Positions 35,317-44,605 of a stretch of DNA of 64,000 nt are shown here, in pieces. The DNA lies in the NCBI GenBank assembly GCA_934446565.1, contig CAKSEO010000006.1, positions 17,467 through 81,466 of the forward strand, written 5' to 3'. The DNA is from an uncultured Oscillospiraceae bacterium. GTDB lineage: Bacteria; Bacillota; Clostridia; Oscillospirales; Ruminococcaceae. The notes beneath the pieces are model-generated. The model searched no databases and was not told the origin of the DNA. It saw only the letters and a program-made list of their open reading frames with translations. Numbering within the stretch: the stretch's first letter is position 1; each line of letters opens with the position of its first letter. Made by a program: the position numbers and the translations under genes.

Positions 35317-35384
35317 TAGCGCACCTAAAAAACTGAACAGAACAAACGAACGAAATTCTAATTAATATTTGGAGGATAAACACC

Positions 35385-36677
35385 ATGTCAGAGAACAAGA
35401 ACTACAGATTTGAAACCTTACAGCTCCACGTTGGCCAGGAGCAGCCCGATCCCGCTTCCGACGCACGCGCAGTGCCGATATACGCTACCACTTCCTACGT
35501 TTTCAAGAACTCCGCTCACGCAGCCGCACGTTTCGGCCTTGCTGACGCGGGCAACATCTACGGCAGACTTACCAACTCCACCCAGGACGTATTTGAGAAG
35601 CGTATCGCAGCTCTCGAGGGCGGCGTAGCTGCACTTGCGACAGCTTCCGGTGCAGCAGCCATCACCTATACCATCCAGGCGCTGGCAAAGCAGGGGGAGA
35701 ACATCGTTGCAGCAAACACCATCTACGGCGGCACATATAACCTGCTGGAACACACTCTCCCACTGTATGGCATAACCGCAAAGTTCGTTGACCCCTATGT
35801 TGAGGGCTCCTTCGAGGCGGCTATCGACGAGAACACCAAGGCTCTGTACGTTGAGTCCCTGGGCAACCCGAACTCCAACGTTGCGGACATCGAAACACTT
35901 GCAAAGATCGCTCACAAGCACGGCATCCCGCTGGTAGTGGACAGCACCTTTGCAACTCCCTACCTGCTCCGTCCGATCGAGTACGGCGCTGATATCGTTG
36001 TTCATTCCGCTACCAAGTTCATCGGCGGTCATGGCACAGCGATCGGCGGCGTTATCGTAGACAGCGGCAACTTCGACTGGAAGAAGTCCGGCAGATACGC
36101 ATGGATCTCCGAGCCGAACCCCTCCTACCACGGTATCAGCTTCTCCGACGCAGTAGGCGCGGCAGCGTTCGTTACCTACATCAGGGCTATCCTCCTGCGT
36201 GACACCGGCGCGACTATCTCTCCGTTCCACGCATTCATATTCCTCCAGGGTCTGGAAACTCTCTCACTGCGCGTTGAGCGCCACGTATTCAACGCCATCA
36301 AGGTAGTTGAGTACCTCAGCAAGCACCCGCAGGTAGAGGCTGTACATCACCCCTCGCTCGCTTCCGAGCCTACTCACGAGCTGTACAAGAAGTACTTCCC
36401 GAACGGCGGTGGCTCTATCTTCACATTCGAGGTAAAGGGCACTGCGGAGGACGCTCAGAAGTTCATCGACAATCTTCCGATATTCTCTCTGCTTGCTAAC
36501 GTTGCAGATGTTAAGTCCCTGGTCATCCACCCGGCGTCCACCACACACTCTCAGCTCACTGAATCCGAGCTGCTGGAGCAGGGCATCAAGCCGAACACCA
36601 TCAGACTTTCCATCGGCACAGAGCACATCGACGACCTCATCGAAGCTCTGGACACTGCATTCGCAGCTATAAAGTAA
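35385..36677 (+). CDS. metY: O-acetylhomoserine sulfhydrylase (PLP-dependent)
   Basis: 430 residues of the Cys/Met-metabolism PLP family, the size of O-acetylhomoserine (thiol)-lyase and longer than cystathionine gamma-synthase. It makes homocysteine from O-acetylhomoserine and sulfide. Visible: ETLQLHVGQ, IYATTSYVFKNSAHAA, the PLP Lys in VVHSATKFIGGHG, and the C-terminal VIHPASTTHSQL typical of this subgroup. GGAGG is 10 nt upstream. Codon use is strongly biased, suggesting high expression. The leader ORF upstream fits sulfur control. Confidence 0.92.
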   Translation: MSENKNYRFETLQLHVGQEQPDPASDARAVPIYATTSYVFKNSAHAAARFGLADAGNIYGRLTNSTQDVFEKRIAALEGGVAALATASGAAAITYTIQALAKQGENIVAANTIYGGTYNLLEHTLPLYGITAKFVDPYVEGSFEAAIDENTKALYVESLGNPNSNVADIETLAKIAHKHGIPLVVDSTFATPYLLRPIEYGADIVVHSATKFIGGHGTAIGGVIVDSGNFDWKKSGRYAWISEPNPSYHGISFSDAVGAAAFVTYIRAILLRDTGATISPFHAFIFLQGLETLSLRVERHVFNAIKVVEYLSKHPQVEAVHHPSLASEPTHELYKKYFPNGGGSIFTFEVKGTAEDAQKFIDNLPIFSLLANVADVKSLVIHPASTTHSQLTESELLEQGIKPNTIRLSIGTEHIDDLIEALDTAFAAIK

Positions 36678-36718
36678 TTTCCACCGTTTGCATTGGTTTT
36701 TCCTTACTGAATACTTTT

Positions 36719-36747
36719 CCCCGGGCGGAAGCCCGGGGAGTTTTTTT
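36719..36747 (+). terminator. Terminator of metY
   Basis: CCCCGGGC, GGAA loop, GCCCGGGG, then AG and seven T. Confidence 0.92.
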
Positions 36748-36785
36748 CGATAATATGATCCCGCAGCGTGAACTGCGGGATCAGT

Positions 36786-38051
36786 TTATTTAACTGTGAT
36801 GGTGTTCGACCACTTGCTATAAAGCGTCTTTTTGCCTACTGGTTTCACATAACCGCGGATACGGAATTTATAGGTATTCTGATCGGTGTTGAGATTTTCC
36901 GCCATGTAAAGCCGCGGGAATGTCCCCACCGTCGCAAGCTTCGTAAATTTTCCGCCGTTTACCGACATGTAGACCTGGTAGCCGTCAACTCCGGATTGTT
37001 TCTCCCAGTCGATGGTAACGTTATACAATGCCTTTCCACGCAGCTTGATGGTGGGTTTATCCGGCGCCTTTGTTTCTTCCGGGATTCCGCGGAGCTGTAT
37101 TTTCTCAGAGCTGCCGATGAGCGTCTTTTTTCCGGAGGTTATTTCGTACATTCCGGTCACGGCATCTGAAAGCAGCGATTTCGCCGCCTTGCTGCCGGAT
37201 TTAAATGAAAATGCGTATTTCACTGTACCGTCAGCCTGCTGCTTTGCGTCAACGTACATTTTGGCAGATATGTCCTTGCCATCCTGTTTCGAAAGATAAG
37301 TAATACTGCCGTCCTGTTTCATCGTCAGCGTCGTGGCGGTATTGCCGCACCACAGTCCGAGTTTCAGAACAGCGTTCTTTGTATTGCGGAATTTCGTGTA
37401 ATCCGCCGCAGGAACAGTCAGAACAGCGCTGATGTGCTTTTTGCGGAACGTGTTTTCCTGAAGCTCAAACGATACTGTTTCTCCGATCCATCGTGCCGGG
37501 ACCGACAGTTCGTTTCCGTATTTTCCTACTTCGACCGGGTCAAGGTAAACATTGCTGAATTTGCACAGAAGCTGTGTGCAGCCGGTCAGATACGGCATGA
37601 AACTGCTGATTGTCTTGTCGGTCGCGCTGAACTTCCAGCGGAATCCCCAGGAATCGCCGTCGGCGGTGCCGTACAGTCCCTCAAGGCTCATTGCCGAATT
37701 CCAGGTGGAGTATTCAAGATAGCCCTTTCCGGAAACGCCGCAGTAGACTTTCTGTCCGCCCTCGTAGCCTGGTATTGCGGGCTCTGGGGATTTTTTCGTG
37801 AAGTCTGCCGCGATAAAGATGAACATTTCCTTGTCAGCTGTATACAGCTCCACCCGGAATCCCTTTTCGTTGTTGACAAAGGTTTTGTATTGTTTCTCAG
37901 TCAGTCCGTTGAGGTCGATAGTGTAGTACTCTCCCTCAAGCCTGCCGGTGACAGTCAGAGCGGATTTTGCGCCGGCAGTGACGTTAACGCAGAACATAGC
38001 GGGAAATGCGGTCAGGATTGCTATAAATAGTGAGATCAGTCTCTTTTTCAT
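36786..38051 (-). CDS. Secreted protein with C-terminal fibronectin type III-like domain
   Basis: 421 residues from ATG 38051 (AGGAGG upstream). Signal peptide MKKRLISLFIAILTAFPAMF with cleavage near TAGA. Middle region (~30-310) is beta-rich and contains two related ~120-residue blocks around 'SVPARWIGETVSFELQENTF' and 'KTFVNNEKGFRVELYTADKE'; I recognise no family. The C-terminal ~90 residues read as an FnIII fold (PTIKLRGKALYNVTIDWEK...VDGYQVYMSVNGGKFTKLA...YKFRIRGYV). Probably cell-surface or extracellular; function unknown. Convergent with metY. Confidence 0.7.
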   Translation of the reverse strand: MKKRLISLFIAILTAFPAMFCVNVTAGAKSALTVTGRLEGEYYTIDLNGLTEKQYKTFVNNEKGFRVELYTADKEMFIFIAADFTKKSPEPAIPGYEGGQKVYCGVSGKGYLEYSTWNSAMSLEGLYGTADGDSWGFRWKFSATDKTISSFMPYLTGCTQLLCKFSNVYLDPVEVGKYGNELSVPARWIGETVSFELQENTFRKKHISAVLTVPAADYTKFRNTKNAVLKLGLWCGNTATTLTMKQDGSITYLSKQDGKDISAKMYVDAKQQADGTVKYAFSFKSGSKAAKSLLSDAVTGMYEITSGKKTLIGSSEKIQLRGIPEETKAPDKPTIKLRGKALYNVTIDWEKQSGVDGYQVYMSVNGGKFTKLATVGTFPRLYMAENLNTDQNTYKFRIRGYVKPVGKKTLYSKWSNTITVK

Positions 38052-38081
38052 TGTTGCCCCTCCTAAATATACTATAATAAT

Positions 38082-38110
38082 ATTATAACAGCACAATAAT
38101 TGTAAGTCAA
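38082..38110 (-). promoter_or_regulatory. Promoter of the secreted FnIII protein
   Basis: Minus-strand TTGACT (38105-38110) and TATAAT (38082-38087), 17-bp spacer. Confidence 0.8.
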
Positions 38111-38256
38111 CATGCAAATTTGCATTATTTTTTAATGCGATATGTAAATATAACATTTTTCTACAAAATGAAATTGTCATATAAAATCGCAAATTGTAAT
38201 ACTATACTTGAAATATACAAATAGTATAGCGCAAACACATTTATTGCGTGATTTTG

Positions 38257-38285
38257 TTGACAAACAGCCATAATAGGTGTATAAT
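38257..38285 (+). promoter_or_regulatory. Promoter of the ECF sigma factor gene
   Basis: TTGACA (38257-38262) and TATAAT (38280-38285), 17-bp spacer: a vegetative promoter. It leaves a long ~130-nt leader before the start codon, in which I see no known RNA element. Confidence 0.85.
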
Positions 38286-38423
38286 TAAAATGTATGGTCT
38301 TTTATGATAGGGCTTTGTTGCCCGGCGGAAAAAATTCTGCATAAATTTTCTGAATTGTTGAAACTTTTTTCATTTTGTGCCTGACTTCAATTATGCAGGC
38401 AGTTAAGCGAGGTGAGCAACTGC

Positions 38424-38969
38424 GTGGGAAATCCAGATTTAGACAGCTATTTTGACGCTGTATACGCCGAAACTTTCAATTCCGTTTCAAGATTTGTGGT
38501 GAGCCACGCAGCCCGTTTCCAGGATTCTGAGGATATTGTTCAGAATGTCTACACGAGATTCTATAAAAGAATTTCGGAAAAGGGGTACGCTGATATCGAA
38601 TCAGCGGAGGCTTTCCTTATTAATATAGCAAAGTTTGAGTGCCGGAGCGTGTTCTCTGGCTTCATGCGCCGCAAGGATCGCGATGTCATGCTCTCTGAGA
38701 TAGACGACGATCAGGCGGCAGCGTTCGAGGCGGAGATGTCCCGGGATCAGAAGCTACTTGAGGACGTCATGGCTGATAAGCTGCTTGCAAAGCAGATCTT
38801 CGACGATATTATGTCCGGAGATGAGACTGTGGGCAAGATATTCTACCTGCATTTCGTCTGCGACATGAAGCTTGAGGAGGTCGCGAATCAGCTTGATATG
38901 CGGCTTTCCACCGTCAAGACCAAGCTTTATCGCACCATCGAAAAACAGAAAAAGAAATTCGGTATCTAA
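38424..38969 (+). CDS. ECF-type RNA polymerase sigma factor
   Basis: 181 residues from the GTG at 38424, preferred over the GTG at 38412 because GAGGTGAG then sits at proper distance. Region 2 is seen in NSVSRFVVSHAARFQDSEDIVQNVYTRFYKRI (around residues 17-50; here split by no gap) and region 4 in LHFVCDMKLEEVANQLDMRLSTVKTKLYRTIEK, which carries the -35-binding helix-turn-helix. It directs RNA polymerase to a small regulon. The next gene, 150 bp downstream, has a short cytosolic N-terminus and one TM helix, fitting a cognate anti-sigma factor. Confidence 0.88.
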   Translation: MGNPDLDSYFDAVYAETFNSVSRFVVSHAARFQDSEDIVQNVYTRFYKRISEKGYADIESAEAFLINIAKFECRSVFSGFMRRKDRDVMLSEIDDDQAAAFEAEMSRDQKLLEDVMADKLLAKQIFDDIMSGDETVGKIFYLHFVCDMKLEEVANQLDMRLSTVKTKLYRTIEKQKKKFGI

Positions 38970-39009
38970 CGACCGAATGTTATATCCAGTCGAAATATTA
39001 CCAGAAGTT

Positions 39010-39039
39010 TCGACAGCGTGCTATTCCAAAACGTATAAT
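39010..39039 (+). promoter_or_regulatory. Upstream tandem promoter of the anti-sigma-like gene
   Basis: TCGACA (39010-39015) and TATAAT (39034-39039), 18-bp spacer. Resembles the downstream promoter in the spacer as well (GCTATTCCAAAA versus GCATTCTAAAA). Confidence 0.5.
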
Positions 39040-39062
39040 AATGTTGGATATTACGCATAGTT

Positions 39063-39092
39063 TTGACATAGCATTCTAAAAAGGCATATAAT
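39063..39092 (+). promoter_or_regulatory. Promoter of the anti-sigma-like gene
   Basis: TTGACA (39063-39068) and TATAAT (39087-39092), 18-bp spacer, followed by a strong AAAGGAGG ribosome site. Confidence 0.75.
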
Positions 39093-39119
39093 AATACATG
39101 AGAAAGGAGGTCTGCCCGT

Positions 39120-41429
39120 ATGAATAAAAATGAATTCTACAAACAGCTTATGAGCGAGTATTCGTTCGACGCCGATAAAATTCGTGCTAATGCGAAGCGC
39201 GGCAAGAGTGCGCGGCAGAAGCTCCAGCCCATGTATGTAGGCATGACTGCGGCTGCGGCTGCGCTTGTCGTCACCGTGGGAACTCTCGCGGCGGTGAACC
39301 TGACGAAGAACAACGGCGTTTCCTTGACAGACTCAGGTCTTGCGACGCTTTCTGCAAACGACAGGGTCATCCACGCGATAGAGCAGCTCGAAAAGGAGCG
39401 CGGCAGCGAGGAATCCAAGGACTTCCTCGTGAATTTCACGGCTTCGATGTCCCCGGCAGAAGTGCAGGCAGTGCTTACGCGCTATGTTGACGGTTCCATG
39501 CCAGTAAAAATGCTGTACTTTGCAGACGGCACCAGGATGAATTCCACGGACAGCATCGGAGAGGTTTTCACTTCCGGCGCTGACTATAAAATAACCGCTG
39601 CGGCGGTGTACTGCACCGGCGACATTGCGACAAAGCTCCAGAGCGACCCCGCAGTTTTCCTTATTGAATCCATGACCGAGAGCGACTATGAAAGCGTAAC
39701 TCCGGTCAATATCGGTGACGTCGATACTACCGAGGTGACGCTCCCTGATAATTCCAATGTCGTGATCCCTCCGGAAAAGCCGGATAACAGTATTATTGCT
39801 GAGCCCGGCGGTAACGATACTTCCGAGGGGCTTGACGGAACGGTGGAGCCCGAAGCAACTGAGGAGATGGACGGCACCAGCGAGCCTGGCACATCTGTAG
39901 CCACGGCAGAGGTCGTGACAGAAGATGCAGGCGGCAGCGAGGATAACTCTACCGTCACTAACGAGGTCCCTGAGGAGACGACCAGACCGTCTGAAACGGA
40001 AACTCCGTCAACAAGCACCGGAAGCGAGGAGGCTGATCAGACTATTCCGTCCGAGAGCACTCATCCTGCCGAAGCGCTTCCCGCTGGCGTAGAGCTTCCG
40101 CAGAATGTTCCAGCGACGAATTATACCGCCTACGTTGAGGCTGACACTGCGTTCTTCCTTACCGAGGACACTTTCTTTGTAAGAAATCGCTCCGGCGTTT
40201 CGCTGTACCGTTACGCGGACGGCTCAGAGACGCTGATCTGCTCTGAGTCTATTGACGAACCCAAGATAGTTTGGGTCGCTGAAAACGGCGGAAAGCTTAT
40301 CGTCAGCGGCATAAGCGAATTCGGCACCCGCGGCAGACTTCTTTGCGTGGACGCTGAATCGGGGGACATCACTGATCTCCATGCAGAGGATATGGTAATG
40401 TCCGGCGTGCTCCAGAGCGCAAGTTATAATGCGGATAGTCAGCTTCTCGTGATGAATGTCCGCGAGGATGGAATGTACTACATCATCACAGCTTTCTGTG
40501 ACCTGTCGGATTCCGATTATATCGCGACCCCCTATGAATCTTCGAACAAGATAACAATTGCAGCCGCCAATGCCGGCGTTGTTTACTTCACTGAGACCTA
40601 CGGCGGAAGCACAAAGCTGATGTCTGTTGACAAAAACGGCAATGTCGCTAATCTTCATGACTTTGGTAATAATGTTTCCGTGAGCAGAAACCTTGCATTC
40701 ACACATGCTGTGTTCACTCCCGAGACTGGCTCTGTTATTGGCTTTACCGAGGTGTTTGATCCGGCTGCAGGAAAACTTATACAGCTGAACGATTCCGATA
40801 CTGGCAGCGTTTATTTCGGTTCTTCAAAGCACAGTTTCAGCTGCGACGGCAGCGTTTATACCGTGTCCGGCGGGGAAGTCATCAGTTCAGGCGGGCTTTC
40901 CACGACCGCAGCCATCGACTACAGAAAGAGCTTTTCTGAAAAGTATTCAGCGGCGGCGTCCAATGGATACGTTAAGATAACTGACAGTATCTACACTGCG
41001 GCAAATAAATCCTCGCTCATGACATTCAGCGAGATAACTGAAAATTCAAGCGCAGACCTGCGCAGGGCAGTTGATCAGGCAATTGGACTTAATAACGCGA
41101 TAGCCCTCGGACAGTGCAGACAGAGCGGAATAACGACCCCTGAAACATTGGTGGATTGCATAAAGTACTGCTATACTGATAAAGCGGTAGACGAGCTGAT
41201 AAATCGCTGCGGAATAAGCACGCTCGGCGCGCTCCACTATTCAGACGGTGGTCTGACGCCAATAAATGGCACAGATACTACGCTGGTCATAAGCAGCGAG
41301 AATTCCGACAGCGCGTCTGGCATGCTGTACATCAAGGCGGGCAGCTATGCCGGGAAGACAGCATACCGGTCAGTTGGAGTAAGCTTCTCCAAGGTGAACG
41401 GCAGCTGGAAGCTGGATTCCGTGATTTAA
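39120..41429 (+). CDS. Large single-pass membrane protein, probable anti-sigma factor
   Basis: 769 residues. A short basic cytosolic N-terminus (MNKNEFYKQLMSEYSFDADKI, ~1-40), one TM helix (~41-61), then ~700 residues outside. Residues ~205-325 are a Thr/Ser/Glu/Pro-rich linker of low complexity, ~335-620 have a repeating beta pattern with 'VYFTETYGGSTKLMSVDKNG' that resembles a propeller, and ~640-769 form a helical plus beta end domain. The topology and its place behind an ECF sigma gene suggest a transmembrane anti-sigma factor with an external sensor; no classical zinc anti-sigma motif (HxxxCxxC) is present. Own tandem promoters and terminator. Confidence 0.6.
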   Translation: MNKNEFYKQLMSEYSFDADKIRANAKRGKSARQKLQPMYVGMTAAAAALVVTVGTLAAVNLTKNNGVSLTDSGLATLSANDRVIHAIEQLEKERGSEESKDFLVNFTASMSPAEVQAVLTRYVDGSMPVKMLYFADGTRMNSTDSIGEVFTSGADYKITAAAVYCTGDIATKLQSDPAVFLIESMTESDYESVTPVNIGDVDTTEVTLPDNSNVVIPPEKPDNSIIAEPGGNDTSEGLDGTVEPEATEEMDGTSEPGTSVATAEVVTEDAGGSEDNSTVTNEVPEETTRPSETETPSTSTGSEEADQTIPSESTHPAEALPAGVELPQNVPATNYTAYVEADTAFFLTEDTFFVRNRSGVSLYRYADGSETLICSESIDEPKIVWVAENGGKLIVSGISEFGTRGRLLCVDAESGDITDLHAEDMVMSGVLQSASYNADSQLLVMNVREDGMYYIITAFCDLSDSDYIATPYESSNKITIAAANAGVVYFTETYGGSTKLMSVDKNGNVANLHDFGNNVSVSRNLAFTHAVFTPETGSVIGFTEVFDPAAGKLIQLNDSDTGSVYFGSSKHSFSCDGSVYTVSGGEVISSGGLSTTAAIDYRKSFSEKYSAAASNGYVKITDSIYTAANKSSLMTFSEITENSSADLRRAVDQAIGLNNAIALGQCRQSGITTPETLVDCIKYCYTDKAVDELINRCGISTLGALHYSDGGLTPINGTDTTLVISSENSDSASGMLYIKAGSYAGKTAYRSVGVSFSKVNGSWKLDSVI

Positions 41430-41440
41430 ATAACGATTCA

Positions 41441-41475
41441 GAACCGTCCGCGGTAAACGGGCGGTTCTTGTTTTA
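41441..41475 (+). terminator. Terminator of the anti-sigma-like gene
   Basis: GAACCGTCCG and CGGGCGGTTC arms around CGGTAAA, then a T-rich stretch (CTTGTTTT). Confidence 0.8.
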
Positions 41476-41488
41476 TCTGGAGGTTAGA

Positions 41489-41857
41489 TTGAAAGCAGGT
41501 ATCATTATTGCAGCCGTGCTTGCCGTCGTCGCAGCGGGGTGTATTGCGGCGTTCATCATAATGCGGAATGTTCCGGTAGAAGCGCCCGCAGCCGAGATAC
41601 GCGTTGACGGCGAGGTCGTACGCGTTCTTCCGATGGACCAGGACGCGGAATATACTGTTGAAACAAAGTACGGGAAGAATACTGTTCAGGTCAGCGGCGG
41701 AGAGGTGCGTATAACATCCGCTGACTGTCCGGATAAGGTCTGCGTAAAAACCGGCGGGATCTCAGGCGGGGTGGTGCCTATAATCTGCCTGCCGCATAGA
41801 TTGGAAGTAAGGGTCATAGATTCAGCGCAGGCTGAGTTTGACGCAGGAACGTTTTAA
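41489..41857 (+). CDS. NusG domain II-containing membrane-anchored protein
   Basis: 122 residues from a TTG at 41489 (GGAGG 5 nt upstream); the ATG at 41468 has no ribosome site and falls in the terminator. One N-terminal TM helix (AGIIIAAVLAVVAAGCIAAFIIM), then a NusG domain II-like beta fold: AEIRVDGEVVRVLP, VQVSGGEVRITSADCPDKVCVKTG, IICLPHRLEVRV. The Cys pair in DCPDKVC and a third in IICLPH are conserved in the family. Role unknown; often near electron-transfer genes. Confidence 0.8.
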   Translation: MKAGIIIAAVLAVVAAGCIAAFIIMRNVPVEAPAAEIRVDGEVVRVLPMDQDAEYTVETKYGKNTVQVSGGEVRITSADCPDKVCVKTGGISGGVVPIICLPHRLEVRVIDSAQAEFDAGTF

Positions 41858-41907
41858 CAATATATGTCATATTCCTGCGGTGAAAAGTGAAATTTTTGAA
41901 AAAAGTA

Positions 41908-41936
41908 TTAACATTTCAGCTGAAATGTGCTATAAT
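41908..41936 (+). promoter_or_regulatory. Promoter of the class A PBP gene
   Basis: TTAACA (41908-41913) and TATAAT (41931-41936), 17-bp spacer. The spacer holds the palindrome ACATTTCAGCTGAAATGT, which could be an operator. Confidence 0.75.
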
Positions 41937-42026
41937 ATAATGTGTATCTCTGAATGAATCGGGATACTTTTGACTTAGGATACAGACAAACCGCGCTGCG
42001 ATACGCTGCGCAGGGGTGATCAGGGT

Positions 42027-44324
42027 ATGAACAAAAAGAAAATTCGATACATCAAGATCAAAGATGAACAGCCTAAAAAGCGTTCCTCTAAGAAGTCGCG
42101 CAGCCGCGCGGCAAAGAACTTCGGCCACGCTATGACCATAGTGGGCACGACATTTTCCGCAATGCTGCTGATTCTGGTTATCATGGTCTGCATAGTTGCG
42201 ACGGTGCTTGCCGTGTATGTCCTGGATTTCGCGGACAACTCCTACGACGCGAACCTGAAGGACATCGAGATGAAGTACACAAGCTTTGTCTACGGCTACG
42301 ACGAGGACAACGAGCTCGTGGAGATAAAGCGCCTTGCGTCTGAGCAGAACCGCGTTTGGGTGGACTATGAGGATATGCCCAAGTGCCTTATCGACGCAGT
42401 TGTGGCGTCGGAGGACAAGCGTTTCTACACGCACAAGGGAGTTGACTGGTACAGAACCGCCGGAGCGTTCTTCTCCAACGGCGACAGTGGCGGCGGCTCC
42501 ACGATAACTCAGCAGCTTGTAAAAAACCTCACCGGCGACAAGGAGGTAAGCTGGGAGCGTAAGCTACGCGAGATCTTCCGTGCGCTGAGCCTTGAGGAAA
42601 AGTACACCAAGATCGACATTCTCGAGAGCTATCTCAATCAGATATGGTTCAACGGAATGATATACGGCGTCGGTGCGGCTTCAGAGTACTATTTCGGCAA
42701 GGACGTTTCCGACCTCAACATCGGAGAGGCGGCTGTACTGGCTGGTATGATACGAAATCCTTCCAAGATGTCGCCGTATTACGACCTGGCGCGTAGCAAG
42801 CAGCAGCAGAATTACTCTCTTCGCTGCATGTACGAGCAGGGTATGATCACCACTAAGGAATACGAGGATTACCGTCTGAACCGCATCCAGGTGCATTTCG
42901 CAAAGCCTGTCTACGGTGATGATTACGGTTACATTGACGAGCGCACGCTTGTTGATGATACAGACGACAGCGACCTTGACGCGTCCGTTCAGGATAAGCC
43001 CTACCAGGCGTACAAGTGGAACGGCGACTATGAGGTCAGCCAGGACTGGTACGTTGACGCGGCTATCGATCAGGTCATCAACGACTTTGCGGACCTCAAG
43101 GGCATCACCTACACATCTGCGAAGAATGAGCTGTACAACGGCGGCTATAAAATCTATATCAACGAAAACATGAAACTCCAGAAGATACTGGAGGAGAAAT
43201 ATCGTGACCCGTACACGGTGCTCTCCTATTATAATGAGAGCGCAGCGGAAAAGGATCTGATACAGTCGGCGTTCATCGTGATGGATTATACCGGAACGGT
43301 GCAGGCGGTCGTAGGCGGTCTGGGCGAGAAACCCGGCGACGGTGCATTCAACCGCGCAACGCAGGCGACGCGCTCCCCGGGTTCGACGATGAAGCCTATA
43401 TCCACATACTCGCTGGCGGTGCAGAAGAATCTGATCACCTATTCCACGCTGATTCCGGATGAGGCGATAAACATCGGCACTGAGGCGGAGCCGCAGATCT
43501 GGCCGCAGAACTACGGCGAGGTATGGGGCGACGGAACACTCCGCACCGCGTGGTACGGCGTACAGCACTCGCTGAACACACTGGCGGTCAGGGTCGGCAG
43601 AATGAACACCACGAGGGCGATGTACACCCAGCTCACGCAGATGCTTGGCTTCACGACCCTGGTGGAATCGGATATCGCGCTTTCTCCGCTGTGCCTTGGC
43701 GCGCTTACTAACGGAGCAAAGCTGGTCGAAGTCGCGGGCGCTTATCAGATCTTCGGCAACGGAGGAATTTATTACCGTCCGATGTTCTACAGTAAGGTCG
43801 AGGACAGCAAGGGCAACGTGATAATGGAGCAGGACTTTTACGGCACTCAGGCGGTGGACAGCGATACCGCATGGGTAACTAACCGCATGATCTATAAGGT
43901 AGTCAACGGCGACAGCGGAACTGGTCCTAAGGCGAAACTTCCCAATGTTGAGGTAATCGGTAAGACTGGTACTTCGAATGCCGGAACCGACCTGCTGTTC
44001 ATGGGACTTACGCCGGAGTATATCGGCGGACTGTGGATAGGCTACGATGACAGCCGAGTTATCGGCGGCGGCGACGGCTGGAAGGCTGTAGCGCAGGTAT
44101 GGCATGATGTCATGATAGATATTCAGGACACTTCCCAGGTGCTGAACTTCGTTCCCGACCCGACGGTCGTTGAGCGTCAGTACTGCACCATGACGGGACT
44201 GCTTGCAACGAACAAGTGCAGCTCTACCAACACGGGCTACTACCGGGCAAGCAATCTGCCGGATTACTGCAACGGCGACCATGGGACGATACGCGACCAG
44301 ATACGCGCTAACAATCCGCAGTGA
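42027..44324 (+). CDS. Class A penicillin-binding protein (transglycosylase/transpeptidase)
   Basis: 765 residues. A basic cytosolic start (KKRSSKKSRSRAAK), a TM helix (~36-65), a GT51 transglycosylase with the catalytic Glu in VVASEDKRFYTHKG and GGSTITQQLVKNL, then the penicillin-binding transpeptidase: SxxK in SPGSTMKP, SLN in VQHSLNT, and KTGTSNAG. It polymerises and cross-links peptidoglycan at the membrane surface. The C-terminus carries a short Cys-containing extension (YCTMTGLLATNKCSSTNTGY). Monocistronic. Confidence 0.95.
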   Translation: MNKKKIRYIKIKDEQPKKRSSKKSRSRAAKNFGHAMTIVGTTFSAMLLILVIMVCIVATVLAVYVLDFADNSYDANLKDIEMKYTSFVYGYDEDNELVEIKRLASEQNRVWVDYEDMPKCLIDAVVASEDKRFYTHKGVDWYRTAGAFFSNGDSGGGSTITQQLVKNLTGDKEVSWERKLREIFRALSLEEKYTKIDILESYLNQIWFNGMIYGVGAASEYYFGKDVSDLNIGEAAVLAGMIRNPSKMSPYYDLARSKQQQNYSLRCMYEQGMITTKEYEDYRLNRIQVHFAKPVYGDDYGYIDERTLVDDTDDSDLDASVQDKPYQAYKWNGDYEVSQDWYVDAAIDQVINDFADLKGITYTSAKNELYNGGYKIYINENMKLQKILEEKYRDPYTVLSYYNESAAEKDLIQSAFIVMDYTGTVQAVVGGLGEKPGDGAFNRATQATRSPGSTMKPISTYSLAVQKNLITYSTLIPDEAINIGTEAEPQIWPQNYGEVWGDGTLRTAWYGVQHSLNTLAVRVGRMNTTRAMYTQLTQMLGFTTLVESDIALSPLCLGALTNGAKLVEVAGAYQIFGNGGIYYRPMFYSKVEDSKGNVIMEQDFYGTQAVDSDTAWVTNRMIYKVVNGDSGTGPKAKLPNVEVIGKTGTSNAGTDLLFMGLTPEYIGGLWIGYDDSRVIGGGDGWKAVAQVWHDVMIDIQDTSQVLNFVPDPTVVERQYCTMTGLLATNKCSSTNTGYYRASNLPDYCNGDHGTIRDQIRANNPQ

Positions 44325-44336
44325 GTGCGTGATTTT

Positions 44337-44362
44337 AAGCGGCTGCAAATGCAGCCGCTTTT
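44337..44362 (+). terminator. Terminator of the PBP gene
   Basis: AAGCGGCTGC, AAAT, GCAGCCGCTT and TT: perfect 10-bp stem. Confidence 0.85.
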
Positions 44363-44477
44363 CCTTTGCCCTGCGTTGTTCTGAAATTTTTAAAATATAT
44401 CCTGCAAACTCTCTGAATCTGTTAAATTCTTGATTATGCTCATTTGCACGCGGTCGGAATAAAAAATGAAACGAATC

Positions 44478-44532
44478 AAGAGAAACGGAGAAAAACCGAG
44501 AGAAAGTAAGAGAAACCGAAAGAGAACCGGAT
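44478..44532 (+). repeat. Purine-rich imperfect tandem repeat
   Basis: About 50 nt made of loosely repeated AAGAGAAAC(C)G/AGAGAAA units, almost all purine on the plus strand, directly upstream of the rplM promoter. No gene or hairpin accounts for it. The rest of the 330-bp gap holds the PBP terminator, the rplM promoter and the leader hairpin. Confidence 0.5.
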
Positions 44533-44559
44533 ATATTTGAAATATACGCGGGAAAACCC

Positions 44560-44588
44560 TTGACAAAGCGGGATAAAACGTGTATAAT
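44560..44588 (+). promoter_or_regulatory. Promoter of rplM-rpsI
   Basis: TTGACA (44560-44565) and TATAAT (44583-44588), 17-bp spacer, a consensus promoter. Confidence 0.92.
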
Positions 44589-44605
44589 ATCAACTGTTGC
44601 ATAGT

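Noticed and set aside
35316..35384. T-box or SAM riboswitch upstream of metY
   Set aside because: No T-box sequence (AGGGTGGNACCGCG), no S-box core and no T-tract terminator in the leader. The Cys/Met leader ORF is the only regulatory signal I can support.
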